A stretch of DNA of 64,000 nt from the NCBI RefSeq assembly GCF_016861975.1, contig NZ_BOMB01000021.1, positions 124,001 through 188,000 of the forward strand. Direction: 5' to 3'. Under the pieces are notes generated by a model that had not been told where the DNA came from, searched no databases, and was given only the letters and a program-made list of their open reading frames with translations. The translations under genes and the position numbers were made by a program. Shown piece by piece: positions 58,629 to 64,000 of the stretch; position 1 is the stretch's first letter, and every line of letters begins with the position of its first letter. Source of the DNA: Actinocatenispora rupis. GTDB taxonomy: Bacteria; Actinomycetota; Actinomycetes; Mycobacteriales; Micromonosporaceae.

Positions 58629-61100
58629 TCAGTGGCGGGGCTTGGCGCGGCGGGTCGGTTCGGCGGTCGTCGGGTCCGCCGGCCAGGCGTGCCGCGGGTA
58701 CCGGCCGCGCAGCTCGGCCCGGACCGCCGGGTAGCCGGTGTGCCAGAAGGACGCCAGGTCGGCGGTGACGGCGGCGGGCCGGCCGGCGGGCGACAGCAGG
58801 TGCAGCCGCACCGGTACGCCGGCGAGCCGTGGCGTGTCCGTCCAGCCGAACACCTCCTGCACCCGTACGGCGAGGACGGGCGCGGCCGGATCGGTGTAGT
58901 CGACGCGGATCCGGGAGCCGGACGGCACGGTGATCCGTTCCGGCGCGAGGTCGTCGAACCGGGCGGCGGCCGGCCAGGGCAGCAGGGAACGGAGCGCGTC
59001 GCCGGCGTCCACGGTGGCGAGGTCGGCGCGGCGCCGGGCGCGGGTGAGCGCCGGGCCGAGCCAGTCGGGCAGCGTGTCGAGCAGTGCCTCGTCGCCGACG
59101 TCCGGCCACGGCGGGCCGAGCGCGTGCCGGCAGAACGCCAGCCGGGCGCGCAGCGTCCGTGCCGCGTCGGTCCACCGCAGCAGCCCGAGCCCGACCGTAC
59201 GCAGGCCGGTTTCGAGGGCGGCGCGTACCGCGGCGGGGTCGGGGTGCGCGATCGGCCGTTCGGCGAGCGTGATGGCGCCCAGCGACTCGACCCGGTGCGC
59301 CCGCACGTCCCCGTCGTACCAGCCGGTGCGGTCGGTGTCGGCGAGCAGCGCGGCGCCGGCCTGCCGGGCGGTGTCGGCGTCGATCACCGCGGCCAGGCGT
59401 ACCCGGGCGGAGGCGGCGCCCGCGGGACGGTCGGCGACGGCGACGGCCAGCCACGGGCACCCGCGCAGTCCGCTGCCGGGCGCCAGGTCCGCCGCGGTCC
59501 CACCCGCCATCAGGTACGCCCGGTCGCCGTCCCGGCGCGCCCGCGCCAACCGTTCCGGGAACGCCAGCCCGACGAGCAGCCCGGCAGCCGCGTCCACCGC
59601 CGTCGCCGTACGGTCCGGGGTACCGGCGGGCAGCGCGGCCGCGAGCCGGCGTACCTCGGCGCGCCAGCGCGTCGACTCCGGACCGCCACCCGTACGCAGG
59701 GCCCGGAGTACGGCGGTGAGGTCGTCGGAGTCGCCGCGGACGTCCTCGCCGAGCAGCGCCACCACCTCGGTCGCGGTCCGCGCGCCGACCAGCGGCGCGC
59801 CGTCGAGCAGCGCGCGGGCCAGGCGCGGGTGCGTACCGACGGCGGCGAGGCGCCGGCCGCGGTCGGTGGCCCGGCCGTCCGGGGCGACGGCGCCGAGCGA
59901 CCGCAACGTGTCGCGGGCGACGGACAGCGCGGCGGCGGGCGGCGGTTCGGGCAGCGCGAGACCGTGCCCGTCCGGGTCGCCCCAGCAGGCCAGGTGCAGC
60001 GCGAACCCGGTCAGGTCGGCGGTCGCGATCTCCGCCTCGGGCCGGGCCGGCAGCCGCTCGTGGGTGGCCCGCGACCAGCACCGGTACACCCGGCCCGGAG
60101 CCTCGCGACCGGCCCGCCCGGCGCGCTGCTCGGCCGCGGCCCGCGACGCCGGCACCGTGACCAGCGCGCCGAGCCCGCGCGCCAGGTCCGTCCGGGGTAC
60201 GCGGGCCAGCCCGGCGTCCACGACGACCCGTACGCCGGGCACCGTCAGGCTGCTCTCCGCCACCGCGGTGGCGAGTACGACGCGGCGGTGGCCGGCGGGC
60301 CGCAGCACCTCGTCCTGCACCGCCGCCGGCGTACGGCCGGACAGCTCCCGTACGTCGGCGTCGACGGTGCCCAGGCGCCGCCGTACGCCCGCGATCTCGC
60401 CGGCACCGGGCAGGAACACCAGCACGTCGCCGGCCGTCTCCGCCAGCGCGGTGCGTACCGTCGCGGCGACGTGGTCCAGCAGCCGCGGGTCCACGTGCAG
60501 GCCGTGCGGCGGCGGGAGCGGCGACGGCGGCGGCGCCCACACCGTCTCCACCGGGTGCAGCGCGGCCGCCGCCTCGACCACCGGCGCCGCGAGCGCCGCA
60601 CCGAGCGCCGGTACGTCCGCGGTCGCCGACGTGGCCAGCAGCCACAGGTCCTCGCGCAGCGCCGCCCGGATGTCCGCACCGAACGCCAGCGCCAGATCCG
60701 AGTCGAGCGACCGTTCGTGGCACTCGTCGAGCACGACGGCGGCCACGCCGGGCAGGTCCTCCGCGTGCTGCATCCGGCGTACCAGCAGGCCGGTGGTGAC
60801 GACCTCGACCCGGGTGTCCGGGCCGACCCGCCGGTCACCGCGGACCGCGTACCCGACGGTGCGGCCGACGGGTTCGCCGAGCAGGTCGGCCATCCGCCGG
60901 GCCGCCGCGCGCGCCGCGACCCGCCGCGGCTCCGCCACCACCACCCGCCCCGGTACGGCGTCGGCGAGCGCGAGCGGCACCAGCGTGGTCTTGCCCGTAC
61001 CGGGTGGGGCGACGAGGATCGCCGACCCGTGCCCGCGCAGGGTACAGGTCAGCTCGCCGAGCACCGTACGGATCGGCAGGTCGGGTTCGGGCGGCAGCAC
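58629..61100 (-). CDS. hrpB: ATP-dependent helicase HrpB
   Basis: The 823-residue protein is a DEAH/RHA-type helicase of the HrpB family. Walker A is LVAPPGTGKTTLVPLALA (shown in part), Walker B VLDECHERSLDSD, then an SAT-type motif III (ATSATADVPALG) and the helicase C-terminal TAVAESSLTVPGVRVVVDAGL and QRAGRAGREAPG. The HrpB C-terminal domain (about 640-823; LPWPAAARFDDLAPERI and PAAVTADLASFWHTGYPAVR) is complete. HrpB is implicated in RNA metabolism but its exact role is unclear. GTG at 61100 is the start; no strong ribosome site is visible. It is downstream of, and on the same strand as, the DUF3100 gene. Confidence 0.95.
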   Translation of the reverse strand: MLPPEPDLPIRTVLGELTCTLRGHGSAILVAPPGTGKTTLVPLALADAVPGRVVVAEPRRVAARAAARRMADLLGEPVGRTVGYAVRGDRRVGPDTRVEVVTTGLLVRRMQHAEDLPGVAAVVLDECHERSLDSDLALAFGADIRAALREDLWLLATSATADVPALGAALAAPVVEAAAALHPVETVWAPPPSPLPPPHGLHVDPRLLDHVAATVRTALAETAGDVLVFLPGAGEIAGVRRRLGTVDADVRELSGRTPAAVQDEVLRPAGHRRVVLATAVAESSLTVPGVRVVVDAGLARVPRTDLARGLGALVTVPASRAAAEQRAGRAGREAPGRVYRCWSRATHERLPARPEAEIATADLTGFALHLACWGDPDGHGLALPEPPPAAALSVARDTLRSLGAVAPDGRATDRGRRLAAVGTHPRLARALLDGAPLVGARTATEVVALLGEDVRGDSDDLTAVLRALRTGGGPESTRWRAEVRRLAAALPAGTPDRTATAVDAAAGLLVGLAFPERLARARRDGDRAYLMAGGTAADLAPGSGLRGCPWLAVAVADRPAGAASARVRLAAVIDADTARQAGAALLADTDRTGWYDGDVRAHRVESLGAITLAERPIAHPDPAAVRAALETGLRTVGLGLLRWTDAARTLRARLAFCRHALGPPWPDVGDEALLDTLPDWLGPALTRARRRADLATVDAGDALRSLLPWPAAARFDDLAPERITVPSGSRIRVDYTDPAAPVLAVRVQEVFGWTDTPRLAGVPVRLHLLSPAGRPAAVTADLASFWHTGYPAVRAELRGRYPRHAWPADPTTAEPTRRAKPRH

Positions 61101-61140
61101 CCGTCCAGTGTGCCGGCCCGCGCGGGGCGTCCCGGCCGCG

Positions 61141-61169
61141 GCGGTCAGAAGGAGCGGCGGTCAGAAGGA
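61141..61169. repeat. 16-bp-period duplication at the DUF3100 gene stop
   Basis: GCGGTCAGAAGGA at 61141-61153 recurs at 61157-61169, so the last codons and stop of the membrane protein gene are repeated in the spacer. Confidence 0.75.
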
Positions 61170-62513
61170 CAGGAACGACAGGGACAGCTCGGCGACCGCG
61201 GTGGCGCACACGAACGACGCGGCGATCACGGTGACCGCCACGACGACCAGCTTCCAGCCGCTGGCCAGCAGCAGCTTGGTGTCGCGGCCGAGGGACAGGC
61301 CGACGAGCGCGAGCACCGGCGTACCGAGGGCGACCAGGTCGATGTCCTTCACCAGGCCGAGGATCACGCCCGCGACCGGCGAGAACGGCGCGCTGAGCAG
61401 GGTGGACAGCGCCATCGTCACCACGATGTACGGCAGCCAGCGCAGGTACCGGCTGACGGCGATGGACACCCAGGCGAGGACGAGCAGCAGCACCATGCCG
61501 CCGAGCGTGGCCGGGTGCAGCGCGCGGGTGGCGATCACCTGGATCACCAGCATCACCACCCCGAACACGCCGAGCGTGGCGGCGGTGGACCGCAGCGACG
61601 GGCGGGCGGTGTCCGTGGCGGCGCCGGCCAGTCCGGTACCGCGGCGCATCGGCGGCAGCGGTTCGACCGCCGTACCGGTACGCCCGAGCCGCGCCGCGAC
61701 GCGTACCCAGAAGGGGTAGAGGCGGCGGGTGAGCGGCAGCGCCAGGAACGCGGCGGCGTACGTGCCGGTGATGCCGGTGACCGCGCTCGCCGCGGCGGAC
61801 AGCGCGAACAGGTGGTCGGACTGCTTCGGGAACATGGCCGTGAGCGCGCCGACCGCGCCCAGCATCATGCTGGTGGAGCCGACCGCGGAACCGATGCTGA
61901 GCGCGTCCGGGCTGAACACGCCGAGCGAACCGAGCACGCTGGCGAGGACCGCGGCGATGATCGCCCCGAACACCGTGCCCACCACGTACGTGCCCAGCGC
62001 ACCCTTGTACTCCGGCGCCTCGCCGCCGAAGCGTTCGGCGATCACGCCGAGCATCGGCTCCCGGTCGATGGAGTACGTGGCGCCGATGCCGGCGCGGCCG
62101 AGACCGAGGAGTACCACGGCGATCGGCAGGCAGAACAGCACGGAACCGAAGACGTGGCCGACCTCCTGGAGCAGCAGGGCGGCGCTGGACGCGCCGAGGT
62201 TCTTCATCTCCGGGCCGATGAGCAGGCCGAGCCGGGCCATGAACACGGCGATGACGGGGGCGACGAGGCCGGCGGCCGTACGCTGCGCGGGGATCGGCAG
62301 CGGGCGGATCCGCTGCATGCTGACGACGGCGCCGAGGACGACCGCGTAGATGATCGGCAGCAGCCCGATCTGGCTGCGCCACAGGTGGACGGTGACGGGG
62401 CCGATGGCCTGGCTGATCGCGGCGACCACCAGGGCGAGGCCGGTGACGAGCCAGAACCCGCCGGTACGGCGGAGCAGCGAGCGGGACTCGGTGGGGGCGA
62501 CGGTCTGGGACAT
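61161..62513 (-). CDS. DUF3100 family membrane protein, possible transporter
   Basis: The 450-residue protein has about eleven hydrophobic segments and matches the DUF3100 family: QIGLLPIIYAVVLGAVVS, EVGHVFGSVLFCLPIAV, the hydrophilic IDREPMLGVIAERFGGEAPE loop, SIGSAVGSTSMMLGAVGALT and the late LVGLSLGRDTKLLLASGWKL. These proteins are predicted permeases but not characterised. ATG at 62513 has GGAAGG in front. The amidohydrolase gene ends 32 bases upstream on the same strand and is likely co-transcribed, suggesting import or export of the amidohydrolase substrate or product. Confidence 0.87.
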   Translation of the reverse strand: MSQTVAPTESRSLLRRTGGFWLVTGLALVVAAISQAIGPVTVHLWRSQIGLLPIIYAVVLGAVVSMQRIRPLPIPAQRTAAGLVAPVIAVFMARLGLLIGPEMKNLGASSAALLLQEVGHVFGSVLFCLPIAVVLLGLGRAGIGATYSIDREPMLGVIAERFGGEAPEYKGALGTYVVGTVFGAIIAAVLASVLGSLGVFSPDALSIGSAVGSTSMMLGAVGALTAMFPKQSDHLFALSAAASAVTGITGTYAAAFLALPLTRRLYPFWVRVAARLGRTGTAVEPLPPMRRGTGLAGAATDTARPSLRSTAATLGVFGVVMLVIQVIATRALHPATLGGMVLLLVLAWVSIAVSRYLRWLPYIVVTMALSTLLSAPFSPVAGVILGLVKDIDLVALGTPVLALVGLSLGRDTKLLLASGWKLVVVAVTVIAASFVCATAVAELSLSFLSF

Positions 62514-62545
62514 GGCTGCCTTCCGGGGGGTCGGGGGCGGCGGGG

Positions 62546-63736
62546 TCAGCTCGGCAGCGCGCCGTACCGCAGCCGCCCGCGGCAGACGACCGCGACGACG
62601 GCGTCGGCGGTCAGGTCGGTGATCCGCTGCCACGGCCGGCCGCGGACGACGACGAGGTCGGCGGCGTACCCCTCGGCGAGGCGGCCGATCCGGTGGCCGA
62701 GGCCGACCGCGGCGGCGGCGTGCGAGGTGGCGGCGGTGAGCGCCTGTTCGGCGGTGGCGCCGAGGATCCGGGTGAACGCCGCCAGTTCCGGGTACACCGA
62801 GCCCCAGGGCAGCAGCGAACCGTTCGAGTCGGTGCCGAGCACGTACCGGACGCCGGCGGCGTGCGCGGCCCGCATCTTCCCGTCCCGGTCGGCGACGAGT
62901 GCCTTGGCCTTCGCCCGGCTCTCCGCCGACGCCGGTACGGTCCCGTCCGCGATGCCGTCGTTGATGACGAGCGTGGGCGCGACGGTGATGCCGCGGGCGG
63001 CGATCGTCTCGGCCTGCGCGGCGGACAGCAGCGTGCCGTGCTCGATCGAGTCGACTCCGGCATCCAGCGCCGCCTGTACGGCCGGCTCGGTGTGCGCGTG
63101 CGCGGCGACCGGCAGGCTCAGCGCGTGCGCCTCGTCGACGATCGCGTCGAGTTCCGCGGCGGTGTAGTTGCGCCATTCGGCCCGGTCTCCGGACGACAGG
63201 ACGCCGCCGCCGGTCATCACCTTGATGCCGTCCATCCCGGCCCGGGCGTACCGGCGGACGAGGGCGCGGCAGGCGTCGGGGCCGTCCGCCGTCGGGGGCC
63301 GGTCCGCGACGTCCGGCGGGGTGAACAGGTCCTGGTGCCCCGCGGTCATGTTCACCACCCCGTACGCGAGCACGCGCGGTCCGGGCAGCAGGCCCGCGTC
63401 GTACACCCGGCGCAGGGCGACGGGCCGCTCGTCGGACGCCATGTCCCGCACGGTCGTCACGCCGTACCGGAGGAGGGCCTGGGCGTTGGCCGCGGCGTGC
63501 AGGGTCCGTTCGGCGGTGGTGGTGACCAGCGGCCACGTGCCGTACGTGTAGTCGCCGGGCTGCGCCGGCCCGGTCAGGTGGACGTGTGTGTCGATGAGTC
63601 CGGGTATGACGGCGAGGTCGGGGTGCCGGTCGACCGGCGCCGCCGCGACCGTGTCCAGGATGTCCGACTCCCAGCTCAGGTCGGCGACGCCGAGCTGCTC
63701 GGTGCCGTCCCAGACCGTGATCCCGTTCAACCGCAT
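62546..63736 (-). CDS. Metal-dependent amidohydrolase (imidazolonepropionase/prolidase-like)
   Basis: The 396-residue TIM-barrel amidohydrolase has the metal-binding DTHVHL motif, then GIKVMTGGG with the probable carboxylated Lys, HAHTEPA, SIEHGTLL and the GTDSNGS Asp. This is the set found in Pro-Xaa dipeptidase/N-acyl-amino acid and imidazolone-type hydrolases. It should hydrolyse a C-N bond in a small molecule or dipeptide. ATG at 63736 follows ACGGAGG; the longer frame start (63880) has no support. It lies upstream of the DUF3100 permease and divergent from a probable PucR regulator gene. Confidence 0.9.
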   Translation of the reverse strand: MRLNGITVWDGTEQLGVADLSWESDILDTVAAAPVDRHPDLAVIPGLIDTHVHLTGPAQPGDYTYGTWPLVTTTAERTLHAAANAQALLRYGVTTVRDMASDERPVALRRVYDAGLLPGPRVLAYGVVNMTAGHQDLFTPPDVADRPPTADGPDACRALVRRYARAGMDGIKVMTGGGVLSSGDRAEWRNYTAAELDAIVDEAHALSLPVAAHAHTEPAVQAALDAGVDSIEHGTLLSAAQAETIAARGITVAPTLVINDGIADGTVPASAESRAKAKALVADRDGKMRAAHAAGVRYVLGTDSNGSLLPWGSVYPELAAFTRILGATAEQALTAATSHAAAAVGLGHRIGRLAEGYAADLVVVRGRPWQRITDLTADAVVAVVCRGRLRYGALPS

Positions 63737-63936
63737 CGCGAGAACGACCTCCGTGACCGTACGTATCGCCGAAGGGGTCGACCGACCCGGCGGCCCGACC
63801 TCGCGACGGGCGCAGCCGCCAGTAGACCACGAGGTCAGCGCGGTACGTGAGGCGCCAGGTCGACAAAGCTCCCGGGTCACTCCCGGCCGCGCTTTGTAGC
63901 ATCGTCCAACGCGGAGCGGTGCGACGGAGGTGCGCG

Positions 63937-64000
63937 ATGCGACTGGGTCAACTGGTGGAACTGCCCGCGCTGCGGCTGACGGTCGTCGAGCCCGGCGGCG
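63937..64000 (+). CDS. Probable PucR-family regulator, N-terminal fragment
   Basis: The window ends 64 bases into this gene. ATG at 63937 has GACGGAGG 7 bases in front. The 21 visible residues, MRLGQLVELPALRLTVVEPGG, resemble the start of the PucR purine-catabolism domain (a leading L-x-x-L/ELPAL-L-R/T-V stretch), which precedes a helix-turn-helix in full-length members. Divergent orientation to the amidohydrolase/DUF3100 operon would suit a regulator of that operon. The assignment is tentative because so little is visible. Confidence 0.5.
   Translation, partial: MRLGQLVELPALRLTVVEPGG

Noticed and set aside
58632-63167. Open frame of 1511 codons on the plus strand
   Set aside because: It runs antisense through hrpB, DUF3100 and the amidohydrolase genes, all with full motif sets. 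No domain is recognisable in it.

Overview
The window is chromosomal DNA of a very GC-rich actinomycete. GC is above 70 % by eye, GTG and TTG starts are frequent, and the gene content is typical of filamentous Actinobacteria: an ECF sigma factor with a CU044_5270-like partner, proline-rich single-pass membrane proteins, and a hemE-hemY-hemQ haem block next to a DUF3000 gene. Micromonosporaceae or a relative is my best guess (inference only). I see no rRNA, tRNA, CRISPR array, phage, integrase or transposase, so this looks like stable chromosome rather than a mobile island.

Layout. 1-1914: tail of a sugar-type ABC permease, its partner permease and a nucleoside hydrolase, one + strand operon. 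2051-8945 (-): a tight four-gene operon of a PMT-like membrane glycosyltransferase, a processive GT2 synthase, a membrane-anchored GH26 hydrolase and a GH92 lipoprotein, read as an extracellular polysaccharide module. 9231-10835: a P/Q-rich membrane protein with a degenerate kinase N-lobe. 11052-12955: a two-component pair. 12998-19736: MerR, VOC, maleylpyruvate-isomerase-like, MmyB-type HTH/aldo-keto reductase, and an MFS-TetR efflux operon. 19898-22501: a small membrane protein, then a secreted M1 peptidase and PadR regulator operon with a PadR-type operator over its -35 box. 22663-27383 (-): RNase D, FadA, FadB. 27630-30183: a membrane-anchored trypsin-like protease and a coiled-coil partner. 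30245-34055: DUF3000, HemE, HemY/CgoX, HemQ (coproporphyrin-dependent haem pathway). 34087-38112: AraC-like regulator, VOC protein, aminopeptidase C, ElaA-like acetyltransferase, MsrB.

38203-43698: a secreted beta-propeller protein, then a translationally coupled pair, a subtilase-like accessory protein without a catalytic domain followed by an S53 sedolisin. 43743-45895: divergent TetR and FAD monooxygenase with four operator-like sites arranged around two promoters. 46410-48396: ECF sigma factor and membrane partner with an NET-rich repeat. 48443-53388: secreted nuclease, LigD-type polymerase domain, NmrA-like protein and DoxX-like protein. 53557-58624: FAD-linked oxidase, tiny membrane ORF, PP2C phosphatase, LuxR-AAA regulator, a decayed ornithine-cyclodeaminase fragment, and an APP1-like phosphatase. 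58629-64000: HrpB helicase, DUF3100 membrane protein plus amidohydrolase operon, and the start of a probable PucR regulator.

Most genes are ordinary. The parts most worth following are the glycan operon, the subtilase-scaffold/sedolisin pair, the well-resolved operator arrays (PadR, TetR and an orphan 41-bp palindrome), the dispersed palindrome TCCACWGTGGA, and the cyclodeaminase relic carrying a 14-bp frameshifting duplication.
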